64,000 bases of DNA, taken from positions 202,648 through 266,647 of the forward strand of contig NZ_MU158689.1 in assembly GCF_015209965.1 (NCBI RefSeq). Direction: 5' to 3'. How positions within the stretch are numbered: the stretch's first letter is position 1; each line of letters opens with the position of its first letter. The DNA is from Sphingobacterium pedocola (GTDB lineage: Bacteria > Bacteroidota > Bacteroidia > Sphingobacteriales > Sphingobacteriaceae). The notes below the pieces were generated by a model. It had not been told where the DNA came from and did no database searches. It saw only the letters and a list, made by a program, of their open reading frames with translations. The translations under genes were made by a program, and so were the position numbers. Below are positions 1-8,661 of this stretch, in pieces.

Positions 1-704
1 CACAGGTTTTGAAACTGATCCGTTTAAACTGTTAAATTTTTGTATGCAGATTGTTTTTTTTAACACAACTCGTTTTACATTGCAGAGCTGGGCTTTCAGC
101 CTTCGGTTCGAGAAATATTCCTTATATATGCGTTGCGTCAAAAAGTATCGTAAATATAGTAAATGTTGTAAGTTAATTCACCATGATGGAAGGTTATGTT
201 TAGCGAAGCAAAATTAACTGAGCACGCTTCCCTAATCGTATTCGAATATATGCAAACATAGTAATAGAAAAAGACTGTATTCTGTACAGGATTAATTGTC
301 TCCAGAAGAATATGGACAAAAATTAAATAAACAGAACATTGCAGCTTAACTAAATGTCCGTTTTATTATTGCAATTCCACCGGCTTCTTTATTACTTTTT
401 GGATAATCGCAAATGGATATCCCTCCCGAATATAATTACAGCTATTGGTATATTTATCAATATAGATACAAGCGTCAAATTTTCGCTTAGAAGGTCGGCC
501 ATGCGCTTATGGAGACAATTGCCTTATTAACGCTAAGCTTTTCCAAGAAGACGTTTAAGATCAAGGGCTGATTATGCTGTACATGCCTCTAGCACGAGCA
601 CCGCACTGCTAACCGAACGACCGCCGAAGGCAGCTGCGAAGCAAACTGAGCTCTACGAAGTAAATGTTCGCGCAACAGGGGATTAGTGTCAACAATCTTG
701 TTCT
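1..704. other. gene-free accessory DNA with decayed coding remnants
   Basis: No intact gene is visible. Two short stretches match other places in the window: 394-413 is identical to 5989-6008, and 521-584 is a diverged copy of 3987-4050. On the minus strand, about 360-440 reads as a short open tail ending at a stop and containing GYPFAIIQKVIKK, which looks like the end of a decayed gene. The rest is AT-rich with no recognisable feature. Confidence 0.6.
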
Positions 705-1190
705 TCACACTTTCCTGATTAATTTCTCTGTAGGTATTCCATCTTCCACGCCACAGAAAAAGCTCTTAAATCCAAATTTTTCAAGGAGTCTTTTTGAAGC
801 CAAATTATCGGGATCGATGACTCCGATTAGATCTACTGTCGGATACACCTTGTCCGCTAGATGTAAGAGCTTCGTGCAGACCATTGTACCGTATCCTCTC
901 CGCCAAAATTTTTCTTTAAGTAGATATCCAATCTCCAGTTTCGACCTGTCGTGTTTGTACCATTCTATTTTGCAATCCCCAATAAATTTGTGCTCATTAT
1001 TATGGATTTTGAAATAGCCGATTTCGTCGTACTGCGCATTAACCTCGAGGATTGAATCAAATTTTAACCTAGCTTCTTCTACCTGAAGTCCTTTGCCAGA
1101 TATATATCGCATCACGTTGTTTTCCTGTACAAGGGCGTAATACGTTTCGAAATCACTTTTTGTATACTTTGCAATTGTAATCGTATCCAT
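705..1190 (-). CDS. GNAT family N-acetyltransferase (RimJ/RimL-like)
   Basis: This 161-residue protein fits the usual length of the Acetyltransf_3 branch of GNAT enzymes, which move an acetyl group from acetyl-CoA to an amine. The acetyl-CoA loop is seen as RRGYGT at residues 97-102. The late PDNLASKRLLEKFGF block at about 127-141 is the typical 'neighbours, then C-terminal strand' signature of this family. There is no signal peptide, so it should be cytoplasmic. It stands alone, with no neighbour within 400 bases on the same strand. The substrate cannot be read from the sequence; protein N-terminal, antibiotic and small-amine acetylation are all possible. Confidence 0.88.
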   Translation of the reverse strand: MDTITIAKYTKSDFETYYALVQENNVMRYISGKGLQVEEARLKFDSILEVNAQYDEIGYFKIHNNEHKFIGDCKIEWYKHDRSKLEIGYLLKEKFWRRGYGTMVCTKLLHLADKVYPTVDLIGVIDPDNLASKRLLEKFGFKSFFCGVEDGIPTEKLIRKV

Positions 1191-1623
1191 ATAAAAAAAT
1201 ATACATGACGTTGTATATGCAATCTCTGGTTTCCATCACTTCTTTTTCATAATCTCATAACCCATACTTTTCCTTCCCTGAGGAGTAGGTGCTTCCAGTT
1301 TTTCCTGGAGCATATGGGAGCTAATCTTTTACCTTAATAGGCACGGGACAAAGTCCACGCGCCAGCGAGTTGGATCTACCAGCGCGAGCGAGGTGTTTGT
1401 AAACGTCTGTTAAAATATCAACTGCTAAGATACAAAAAAGCCAATGCCGGTAACATTGACTTTCTTTAATCACTTTAATAATTTCAGAGTATGGAACAAA
1501 CGACCTTTCCATACAGAAGAATTCGGCTGGCAATTAGTGTGTCGGATGTACATGTGATAAAGGTAAGCTACTACTTCATGTAGAGAGAATGTAGCTTATC
1601 TTTAAGTTATCCTCGTGGTTATC
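1191..1623. other. intergenic region, no supported gene
   Basis: An open frame of 70 codons lies at 1321-1533 on the minus strand, but its composition (Cys- and Arg-rich, no domain, no clear ribosome site) does not support a gene. A short segment inside it, LARGLCPVP, could come from an old gene. Nothing else is recognisable. Confidence 0.5.
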
Positions 1624-2106
1624 CTACGGCTCAACTGGGAGGATCCCTCCACTTTTAAGTTCAATAACTTTTTCAACCCACCCCGTCAAACCGCAATTGG
1701 TTGATGCTCGAACGCTTACCCTTACCGTCCGATTTCCTGAACCGCTTCCAATTCTCAAATTCAACGTTGGTCCACTGGTATTGTGAAGTGAATTTGGCGG
1801 TGCTCCGACAACAGTCCAATTATATGTTGCACCAGCAACTGGCGAAACCGAGAACGTGTAAAGACCAGTGCATGCTAGTGGCCCAGCTGGACCAAAAATC
1901 CTTGGATCTTCAGGACCTACCCTAATCGACTTAGTTACTGTCAATGAATTTTGAACAGACTTTAGTAGCACATTCCCGTTAGCACTTCCAATTCGAGTAA
2001 TTTTATATTGATTATTTCCTAAGTTTGTTAAAGTCGCAATATTTGTTGCGTTTTCTAATGTTATCACACCTGGATTAGTAATTGTATAGGTTTCTTCGTC
2101 GCAATC
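1624..2106 (-). pseudogene. 5'-truncated copy of the adjacent PKD-type secreted protein
   Basis: The open frame runs from just after a TAA (2107-2109) to its stop at 1624. Its first residues, DCDEETYTITNPG, line up with the middle of the neighbouring 347-residue protein (CSEDIYTIINPG). The next 40 or so residues are nearly identical to it, including LGNNQYKITRIGSANG. At DNA level, 1976-2090 repeats 2694-2808. No signal peptide or sensible start codon is present (the first ATG is internal), so the N-terminal export part is missing. After the shared part it has its own Ig/PKD-like tail (YTFSVSPVAGATYNWTV and so on). It is best read as a remnant of a tandem duplicate that lost its 5' half, or as a donor cassette for recombination. 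Confidence 0.7.
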
Positions 2107-2212
2107 TTAGGAAGCGGGACAGGCACAAGAAGAAGATCGGCAGGCACTATTGGCTTAGCTGGTCACGAGCAAAGTAGAACAATCGTTTAATAGTAGTAAG
2201 AGAGGTGGCCAA

Positions 2213-2243
2213 TATTCGTTGACCACCTTTTTATTTAACTTGG
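2213..2243. terminator. intrinsic terminator-like hairpin
   Basis: AGGTGGCCAA and TTGACCACCT form a 10-bp stem with one mismatch around a 6-nt loop. On the plus strand it is followed by TTTTT. It sits between the truncated PKD copy and its full-length relative, both on the minus strand, so its working direction is uncertain. Confidence 0.45.
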
Positions 2244-2299
2244 TGCTAGTCGAGAGTTCTTATAAGTATGATAACAGTTCATTTTCGAATCGTATTCGA

Positions 2300-3343
2300 T
2301 TACCAGGGAGAGTTTCCAAAATAAAAAGCATATTCCTTTGAATATGTTGCGCAACCATTAGTGGCAGTGCATATTAACGTAATGAAGCCACCAACTCCCT
2401 TAGAGCGCACTTCTACTGTATTCCCGTTTGCGGACCAAGTCACTGCAGGAAGACCCGTGGAACCTCCCATTTTCGTCCACGAATACGTCGTAGAACCTTC
2501 ACTATTCATGTTTCTTACTTTAAGAACTCCGGTATACCTGTAATTACCATTGCCACTTAATACAGTAAAGGCATCTCCAGTAGGACTATCTTGTAAACCA
2601 ATCATATCTTCAATTCCCAAATTAATAAGTCCACCAATATTTATCTCTTTTGTAGTAACAAAATTGCCAGTAGTTGCTTTCAAAGTAATTACTCCGTTAG
2701 CACTTCCAATTCGAGTAATCTTATACTGGTTATTTCCTAAGCTAGTTAGCGTAGCGATGTTTGTTGCGTTTTCTAGGGTTACCGTTCCGGGATTTATTAT
2801 AGTATATATATCCTCTGAACAAATGCTTTTGGGCCCCGAAATTTCTGTTTTGACGACTATCTCTGTTTCCCAATCGTCGTAAACGATTTCGACAGTATTT
2901 CCGCCGTTCAATCGGCCTCGATATCCTATCTTAAGTATTCCACCTTCGTTATATTCTTTTGGGATATAAATATTAAGCTGTTTGAGGGATGTGGAAGTCG
3001 GGCTTCCTTCGGGAGCCATAAAATCTGTGTGATCAAATTCTACCTCATTCGATACAACCTCATAACCTCCATTAGGGCGGAAAAGGAACATAAATGCTTT
3101 TAAGTCATAGAAAAGGGTCCCGGTATGTTGTGGACTTCTTTTTAGGCCCACCATTCCCGTGTAAATTTTGTCGGTACCATCATCTGTATATAAGATCTTG
3201 TTTTTTCCGTCGACACCTTGAAAAAATGTAGCTGTTCCTGCCTGAAAGCCAAACTGGGCTCCGTTAATTACATCACTAAATGTTTGCGTATAAGCTGATG
3301 TAATTGTTAGTGTTGAAATTATTAATAAATATAGTACTTTCAT
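2300..3343 (-). CDS. secreted protein with PKD/Ig-like C-terminal repeats
   Basis: The protein has 347 residues and begins with a signal peptide (MKVLYLLIISTLTITSAYTQ). An unassigned N-terminal part (about 20-165) follows, then an Ig/PKD-like module (about 166-225, CSEDIYTI and then GNNQYKITRIGSANG) and a second one near the C-terminus with the usual YSWTK core and a final GCATYSKEYAF strand. It is probably exported to the periplasm or surface; no C-terminal sorting domain is obvious. Its ATG overlaps the stop of the upstream lipoprotein gene as TAATG, so the two are translationally coupled. Downstream lies a truncated copy of its repeat. The function is unknown. Confidence 0.75.
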   Translation of the reverse strand: MKVLYLLIISTLTITSAYTQTFSDVINGAQFGFQAGTATFFQGVDGKNKILYTDDGTDKIYTGMVGLKRSPQHTGTLFYDLKAFMFLFRPNGGYEVVSNEVEFDHTDFMAPEGSPTSTSLKQLNIYIPKEYNEGGILKIGYRGRLNGGNTVEIVYDDWETEIVVKTEISGPKSICSEDIYTIINPGTVTLENATNIATLTSLGNNQYKITRIGSANGVITLKATTGNFVTTKEINIGGLINLGIEDMIGLQDSPTGDAFTVLSGNGNYRYTGVLKVRNMNSEGSTTYSWTKMGGSTGLPAVTWSANGNTVEVRSKGVGGFITLICTATNGCATYSKEYAFYFGNSPW

Positions 3344-3609
3344 TATTTCTGTAAGTTTAGGTATACCTCAGGTTCAATCGACATAATATATTCACGAAGT
3401 TTAAATACTTGTGCTTCTTCGTCAAAATAAAACATGGAGGTGTCTAATCCAACCCCTTTCGAAAATTCTAACATGATAGAATCCTTGTTGTATTTTTTGC
3501 CGTAGATTAAGAGATAATCCTCGACCTTATTATCGGCTGATCGATCATCTTTTTTACATGCATTTAGGCCTAAACCCAATGCCAAGAATAAATAGAAAAT
3601 TTTTTTCAT
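3343..3609 (-). CDS. small lipoprotein, coupled to the PKD-type gene
   Basis: This 88-residue protein has a lipoprotein signal peptide ending in the lipobox LNAC (Cys18), followed by KKDDRS, a typical Bacteroidota lipoprotein start. The mature part has no known domain. Its stop shares one base with the start of the next gene (TAATG at 3341-3345), so the two proteins are made together and probably act together at the envelope. I do not recognise the family. Confidence 0.75.
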   Translation of the reverse strand: MKKIFYLFLALGLGLNACKKDDRSADNKVEDYLLIYGKKYNKDSIMLEFSKGVGLDTSMFYFDEEAQVFKLREYIMSIEPEVYLNLQK

Positions 3610-4111
3610 AGTTTTTTAGTTAGTTTGCTACGTTAGTACTTTGCAATGCTAAAATATATGAAAAATATCCCGGAGCAAAAAAAGTATCATTAATGTTACG
3701 TGTTATCTTGTTTTGCAACTGGTTGATAGTGTGTGAAAAGCACTGGTGATCCACGACAATATTTACACTATTCGCAGACTAACACCGCAATGTCTCCGGT
3801 GCTTTTCATGATGAAGAAGTAGCTATATTTCATTTATGCTTCCCATAAAAAGTAGCTCTGGGTCCATTAATTTTGAATCTAAGTTAATAGTCTGTTTACT
3901 TATGAGGTCAATTTTAATTGTTCCACTTCTTGTATCGAGAAATTCCACCCGCTGGAATTCCACCATTGAGAGTGTCGACATAGGTCGCCTTATTAACGCG
4001 GAGCTTTTTCAAGAAACGTTTAAGATAAAGGTCTGATCAATGCCGTACATTTTGGATTTTCCGATCTCGTTACCTTTTTTTAAAAAAAATATCGCCTGCA
4101 GTTTCTGTTTT
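3610..4111. other. gene-free stretch with an inverted repeat and a decayed repeat copy
   Basis: A long inverted repeat pairs 3734-3746 (TGAAAAGCACTGG) with 3796-3808 (CCGGTGCTTTTCA), enclosing about 50 nt. 3987-4050 is a diverged copy of 521-584. In one plus frame the copy reads RLINAELFQETFKIKV followed by a stop, so both are probably the tail of a decayed gene. The open frames here (66 and 63 codons) do not look real. Confidence 0.5.
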
Positions 4112-4720
4112 TTACTTTCTATTGTAGTTCCTTTCGTTATATTCTTGAATCACTCTTTTCAATTCTTTTACGGAAAGCCTTCTCTTTATGCCAGTTTCAA
4201 GAGCAGCGACAGACAATTCGTCATCACTTAATATCGCCTTGAGTTTATTGATTTTTTCTTTACCCGCACTTCCAAAAAGCCCAGTACTATTGACGTAGAT
4301 CAATTGGTTGCTTCCTTCTTTGATTAAAAACATAATACTCTGGGTCCATCCTCCACCAGAAAATCCAAATCCTCCTGCCATCGGAGCACCGCCGTAGTTG
4401 ATGTTTTCAATAAGAAATATTGGGCCTGTGCTGGTCGATTCGTATATTTTGAGACGTGCGTCAGACTTAGCATCTTCTTTAATAGCGGAGAGGTACGTTA
4501 GACCCTTGCTAAACCGATATGCTTTTTTGAAGTCGTTTGCACCAATCTTGGTACTTTTCTTTGTGCTTATCGGCGTAAATTTAAATGACTTGGATTTTTT
4601 ACGGCCAATGTTTCCATAGACGGTATCCTGTGAGTTTGTAATATAATAATCGCTCTTATCCTGTCCAAAGCTATACATACTGACGAAAAGCATAGCTATA
4701 CTGATAAATACAAATTTCAT
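4112..4720 (-). CDS. hypothetical secreted protein
   Basis: The protein has 202 residues with a clear signal peptide (MKFVFISIAMLFVSMYSFGQ). The mature start (DYYITNSQDTVYGNIG) resembles the 'DTVYGxI' opening common to a group of uncharacterised exported Bacteroidota proteins. A glycine-rich patch (GGAPMAGGFGFSGGGW) sits mid-protein. The last 45 residues are a charged helical region (LSDDELSVAALETGIKRR and on). It is monocistronic. No catalytic motif is visible and no function can be given. Confidence 0.75.
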   Translation of the reverse strand: MKFVFISIAMLFVSMYSFGQDKSDYYITNSQDTVYGNIGRKKSKSFKFTPISTKKSTKIGANDFKKAYRFSKGLTYLSAIKEDAKSDARLKIYESTSTGPIFLIENINYGGAPMAGGFGFSGGGWTQSIMFLIKEGSNQLIYVNSTGLFGSAGKEKINKLKAILSDDELSVAALETGIKRRLSVKELKRVIQEYNERNYNRK

Positions 4721-4995
4721 ATATATGTTTTACTGATAAAAAATTATTTTCATACTTTCGCTATGCTGAGAAATACCCAAAAACACAGAGTACAGGAACA
4801 AAAGATCTATTCATGATTCTCTGTTAAATGGCCGTGGCCATATGCTTTATAAGGCTTGAAAAACCTTTGAATATTTGTTGCAGCTTTTTTTAGCGCCGGG
4901 CTAAGGTACTATAGATGTATTATGTGCAGGTTAATTTTTGTAAATATTTGAGTTAAGTTCTAGCGCTGTTTTCACACACTTTCGATAACACCTTG

Positions 4996-5166
4996 TCAAT
5001 AAATCGGTTGAATTTTCGTTTTCGGAAGGTTTTCTCCCGGGGGCAGGTTAAAGTCGATACGGTGTTGAATTAGTTTTCGGATCTCGGGCAGTGAAAAAGC
5101 GGAACATATTATAATGACCTTCTGTGAGGCATCGATTTGATTTAATATGTCATCAATGATGGACAT
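4996..5166 (-). CDS. small hypothetical protein downstream of the 2H phosphoesterase
   Basis: A 56-codon frame (start MSIIDDILNQIDASQKVIII) begins 2 nt after the stop of the 2H gene, in the order TAA-AC-ATG, so it would be co-translated. The N-terminus looks like a soluble alpha/beta protein (helix, then a VIIICSAFS strand). It could be the surviving front part of a longer gene: after the stop the sequence stays open for only seven more codons. No family is recognised. Confidence 0.4.
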   Translation of the reverse strand: MSIIDDILNQIDASQKVIIICSAFSLPEIRKLIQHRIDFNLPPGENLPKTKIQPIY

Positions 5167-5168
5167 GT

Positions 5169-5849
5169 TTACAAGTGGGCCTTAAAGAGCGTCTTTACGA
5201 TATGGGCCTTCTGGTACCAATCATTATAGACAAGTTCGACAGCTTCTGGTCTGAAATGTCCAAAGTCAACATTCCTGTAGTTTTCCAATAGTTTAGCATA
5301 TTTTTCAGGATGCTTTATTTGTTTTCGGAAACGTGCTGTTGTGATATGCGCGGTAGATAATGTATATCTGGCATCGATGCTCTGCTGTAAAGAGGTTGCC
5401 TTAAAGTTACTTCTCAACCGATTCCTTAGGTATTCAAGGTTGTCATTTAATGGGAAACCCTGAACCATTACAGCTTCTGCAGAGGTAGATATTCCTTTAA
5501 ATTGGAGGCCGATCTCCGGGATATTTCTGATACTTTCCTTAATGAGGTGCACATAATTTGGAATATTTACTTGACTAAGGTCAAAGCCGTCATAACAGGA
5601 GATGATCGATAGCACGGTGATGTGCATATCTGTGATCGGTTGATAATACTGTTGGTTGTCAATATTACTCATTTCCCCTTGGAAATACTGAATGCTCTTT
5701 TTGATGTCATCACTGGGCCTTATCAGGACAGTCAAGCCTCGTCGTCTGTCATTTCCATCATCGATCAATTTATCGGTTAGCACATTTCCATTACGGATTT
5801 TTTCGATAGATTGGTTATACAGTTTATTGTAATGTTCCGTCAAGTTCAT
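5169..5849 (-). CDS. 2H phosphoesterase superfamily protein (2'-5' RNA ligase-like)
   Basis: This 226-residue protein has the two HxT motifs that define 2H phosphoesterases, HIT at 76-78 (DMHITVL) and HIT at 168-170 (STAHITTAR). They are spaced as in LigT-like enzymes, where the two histidines act on 2',3'-cyclic phosphate or 2'-5' linkages. The R-rich start (DRRRGLTVLIRPS) resembles proteins often labelled 'mutarotase' in Sphingobacteriaceae. There is no signal peptide, so it should be cytoplasmic. The natural substrate is unknown. A tiny ORF follows 2 nt downstream. Confidence 0.75.
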   Translation of the reverse strand: MNLTEHYNKLYNQSIEKIRNGNVLTDKLIDDGNDRRRGLTVLIRPSDDIKKSIQYFQGEMSNIDNQQYYQPITDMHITVLSIISCYDGFDLSQVNIPNYVHLIKESIRNIPEIGLQFKGISTSAEAVMVQGFPLNDNLEYLRNRLRSNFKATSLQQSIDARYTLSTAHITTARFRKQIKHPEKYAKLLENYRNVDFGHFRPEAVELVYNDWYQKAHIVKTLFKAHL

Positions 5850-6044
5850 GTGTCTTCACTGTTAAAGATGATCAAATGGGCTAATGACAACCTCTTCAAA
5901 TTCGCAGTAAAAGTAGAAATACCGGTTGGAATATTTAGGAATAACTGATGATTTTTAAATCTTTACGTCCGTATCCTTCTCTTTTAGCACTTTTTGGATA
6001 ATCGCAAAGAAACCCAGGTAGTTCTGAAAACCTTGCTATGAGGG

Positions 6045-7118
6045 TTATTCTTTTTCGTTCAAGACATAAACACTTCCTTTTCCTTTTCCAATCATTGTCA
6101 GCACTTGTTCGTCTCGTAAATATTGTAAATCCTTTTTCAAAGTACTCAATCCTATTTCGGGAAATTGCTTTGCCAGATCACTTACTTTGATAGGTTGACT
6201 GTCTTGAATAAAATCTTTTATTAACCTTTGCCTGTTGTTCAGATAACCGCCTTTGGATTTGAATACGTCATATTTTTGTTCCAATTTTTCGGTAAGGGTT
6301 TTCAAACTCTCTAAAAAGAAAATCAACCATTTGTCAATACGTTCTTGTTCTGTTCCTCTGTTTTTTTGCCCTGTCATTAAGACTTCGTAATAGGCTTTTT
6401 TATTTTGCTCAATATGATTTTCAAATGAAATATACTGAATAAAAGGATAATCATTTTGTAGAAGACAAAGTGTTGTAAGTAGCCGGGATAACCTGCCGTT
6501 TCCGTCTTGAAAAGGGTGTATACTCAAAAAATCGTAAACAAAACTACCAATAACAATAAGTTGATGAATGCTTTTTTGTTCTATTTGCTCGTTTGTCCAT
6601 TCAACTAATTCCTGCATTTCTCCTGCTACCAATGCAGGTTCGGTGGTTGCAAAAATGGTTCGTTGTTCGCCTGTCGGATAGGTTGCTACTACTTTGTTTG
6701 AAAGAAACTTGTAAGTACCTCTGTGTCGTTCGTCTTTATTGCTGTATTTCAGCAATATTTGGTGTAATTGTTTGATATAACTTTCGGAAAGGCGTATATC
6801 AGAATAGTTGTCATAAATGAGTTCCAAAACTTCATAATACCCGACAACTTCCTGTTCGTCACGGCTTTTTAGTTTTGTTATTTTAATGTCGTTTAGAAGT
6901 TCTTGCACTTCTTTGTCGGTAAGTGTTGCTCCCTCAATTCTCGTAGATGAACCGATACTCTCAATAGTAGCAATTTTCCGTAATTCTTTCAGATAACGGT
7001 TTTCCTGTTTTTCGGCACTATTCCATTTGCCCTTAAAACTGTCAATGTAACCAACAAGCTGTAAGACTCTTTGGTTGGTGATAAAATCAAAATTGAGCTT
7101 TTGAATAAATTTATCCAT
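6045..7118 (-). CDS. Fic family protein (class II), probable AMPylase with winged-helix tail
   Basis: The 357-residue protein carries the Fic core HPFQDGNGR at 201-209, with the catalytic histidine at 201, so it should transfer AMP (or a related group) from a nucleotide to a protein hydroxyl. The inhibitory motif [ST]xxxE[GN] is present near the N-terminus as STRIEG (58-63), which places it in class II, where an N-terminal helix blocks ATP binding. The last 65 or so residues (from NNRQRLIKDFIQ) look like a winged helix, so it may bind DNA and control itself. The promoter region holds three copies of an 11-bp motif (see 7128-7194). No antitoxin gene lies next to it. Targets are unknown. Confidence 0.9.
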   Translation of the reverse strand: MDKFIQKLNFDFITNQRVLQLVGYIDSFKGKWNSAEKQENRYLKELRKIATIESIGSSTRIEGATLTDKEVQELLNDIKITKLKSRDEQEVVGYYEVLELIYDNYSDIRLSESYIKQLHQILLKYSNKDERHRGTYKFLSNKVVATYPTGEQRTIFATTEPALVAGEMQELVEWTNEQIEQKSIHQLIVIGSFVYDFLSIHPFQDGNGRLSRLLTTLCLLQNDYPFIQYISFENHIEQNKKAYYEVLMTGQKNRGTEQERIDKWLIFFLESLKTLTEKLEQKYDVFKSKGGYLNNRQRLIKDFIQDSQPIKVSDLAKQFPEIGLSTLKKDLQYLRDEQVLTMIGKGKGSVYVLNEKE

Positions 7119-7127
7119 ATATTATCT

Positions 7128-7194
7128 GTATTTTATCCGAAAAAGGGATTGTACAAAGATATGAATTTATCTGTATCTTATCCGTATTTTATCC
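7128..7194 (-). promoter_or_regulatory. repeated operator-like motif upstream of fic
   Basis: The plus-strand motif GTATYTTATCC (GGATAARATAC on the coding strand) occurs at 7128-7138, 7173-7183 and 7184-7194; the last two are directly adjacent. The larger unit TTATCTGTATYTTATCCG occurs twice, around 7122-7139 and 7167-7184. It begins 10 nt upstream of the Fic start codon. The likely ligand is the winged-helix tail of the Fic protein itself (inference). Confidence 0.5.
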
Positions 7195-7370
7195 ATAAAA
7201 ACGGATTGAAGTACGGCAAGTTTTTCCCTTGACGGCCCCTAGCTGCATTGCCTCAATGGAGCCAAATGTCAAGAAGTTCTTTATTTGGAATGAAATTATC
7301 ATGGTATTAATCAATTATTTCCCAATAGCCTCCTTTTAGTGGAAGGCTTAATGGGAAATTCAGATATGGT

Positions 7371-7650
7371 TTATTTTATAATCTCTTTCAGCTCGGAGTT
7401 TACTATATAACCGCCGACTTGATTTGCTCCATCTGTAAAGTCTATTAGTTCATGTTCGCGTAAGATCTTGATATACCGCTCTACCGTTTTCCGAGACATT
7501 CCCGTAATCTTGCTGTAATCAGGTACGCGTTTCTTTTCGTTGTATAATATTGCCTGAAGTAAAACCGCTAATTTTCTTTTGGTGGTTGGTCTAGCTCCCT
7601 CAATAGTTCCCTCAATAGTTCCCTCAACAGCAGGTTCAATAGTTATAAAA
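7371..7650 (-). pseudogene. C-terminal HTH fragment of an AlbA_2/RecG-like ATP-binding regulator
   Basis: Read from about 7650 down, the frame gives a TIEGTIEGA repeat, a linker, and a good helix-turn-helix (YSKITGMSRKTVERYIKILR) with a short wing. This layout is typical of the C-terminus of Bacteroidota 'AlbA_2 / putative DNA-binding' ATPases of roughly 400-550 residues. The frame can be extended upstream to 7775, but those residues are antisense to the Rpn fragment on the plus strand and do not belong to the gene. All N-terminal domains are missing, so this is a remnant. Confidence 0.65.
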
Positions 7651-8150
7651 TATTGGATCAGGATGAGGCGGTGCTCCGTGCAGACAACAATCCGTTTGCG
7701 GTAGTTGTCCTCACTGCATTGCTGGCGATATTGCACCGTAATGTTACAGATGAGCAGTTGAAAGAGATCAAACACGATCTTTATGAAGAGATGATAAAGC
7801 GTGAGATGGATAAGGATACACGACAGGGGATATACGACTTTTTGGCACGTTATGTGAGTTTTAAAAATCAGGAAACATTTATTATCTTTGAGAAAGAAGT
7901 AGAAATCAAACTAGGGAGGAATACTACAATGGGAACACGAGAATATTTGCTGGAAAAGGCTAAGAATCAAGGATTATTGCAAGGGATTGAAAAAGGGATT
8001 GAGAAAGGTGCTGAAGCGAAGAGTTACGGGGTTGTGGAGAATCTAATTACTGAACTTAATCTTGCGGACGATGCGATTGTCCGCATAGCCGAGGTATCTC
8101 TTGAATTTGTGAAGAAAGTACGTGCAGATCTAGCTAAAGGGAAAAAATAG
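7644..8150 (+). pseudogene. 3' part of an Rpn-family recombination-promoting nuclease/putative transposase
   Basis: The frame (LDQDEAVLRADNNPFAVV and on) matches the middle and C-terminal part of Rpn/YhgA-like PD-(D/E)XK nucleases: a helical block, then TMGTREYLLEKAKNQG and a KGIEKGAEAK linker, ending at 8150. The N-terminal nuclease core with its catalytic acids is absent, and there is no ATG at the front (only TTG at 7653). The 5' end abuts the 5' end of the HTH remnant on the other strand, so a deletion or rearrangement has removed the front halves of both genes. A good terminator follows at 8180. Confidence 0.7.
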
Positions 8151-8179
8151 GTAACACTTTATTTTACAGATATTAAATA

Positions 8180-8220
8180 AATAGCCGTTCGGATATCCCG
8201 AGCGGCTATTTTCTTTTTTT
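8180..8220 (+). terminator. intrinsic terminator after the Rpn remnant
   Basis: AATAGCCGTTCGG (8180-8192) pairs with CCGAGCGGCTATT (8198-8210) over 13 positions with one G-T wobble. The loop is 5 nt and a T-rich tract runs 8209-8220. Confidence 0.85.
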
Positions 8221-8411
8221 TAAATTATCGCTTTATGTCAAGGCACTGGAAACATTTGCTCCGCAGCTCGCTACGCTCGGTTCCGGCGCCAGGGAGATAT
8301 ATCTTGTATATAACAACCTCATCCGGTATCATTATTTTTTTACAGTTTTTCTTTCAATTTTAGCCATAAACCTATAATTGTATTTGCTATCTCAATTTGC
8401 GATGTCAAAAA

Positions 8412-8543
8412 TTACTTCCCACTCCGTTTATTCACCTCCGCCTTTGTATCAGCATCGACAACAACAATCTCAACCACCTCATTTTCCATTAGCTTAGACG
8501 GAGTCCCGTCAGCTTTTTTCTTGGGGACTTTATTTATATCTAA
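8412..8543 (-). pseudogene. C-terminal coding remnant of unknown gene
   Basis: The minus strand is open for 43 codons between TAA 8544-8546 and TAA 8412-8414, with coding-like composition (DINKVPKKKADGTPSKL and then VVEIVVVDADTKAEVNK). There is no start codon before Met15, so it looks like the end of a lost gene. No family is recognised. Confidence 0.35.
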
Positions 8544-8661
8544 TTACGATCTGTTCTTCCTTTGGAATTCCATCATGAAAAAGATCTTCTAAGTTTTTAA
8601 AACCAAAAAAGCTTTTTTCAAGACGAGTTAAATAACTTATACTGCATTTTGCAATATTCAG

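Noticed and set aside
1321-1533. 70-codon minus-strand frame as a gene
   Set aside because: Cys/Arg-rich, no domain, no convincing start context; composition looks non-coding.
7651-7775. N-terminal extension of the HTH fragment
   Set aside because: Antisense to the Rpn fragment; not part of the HTH gene.
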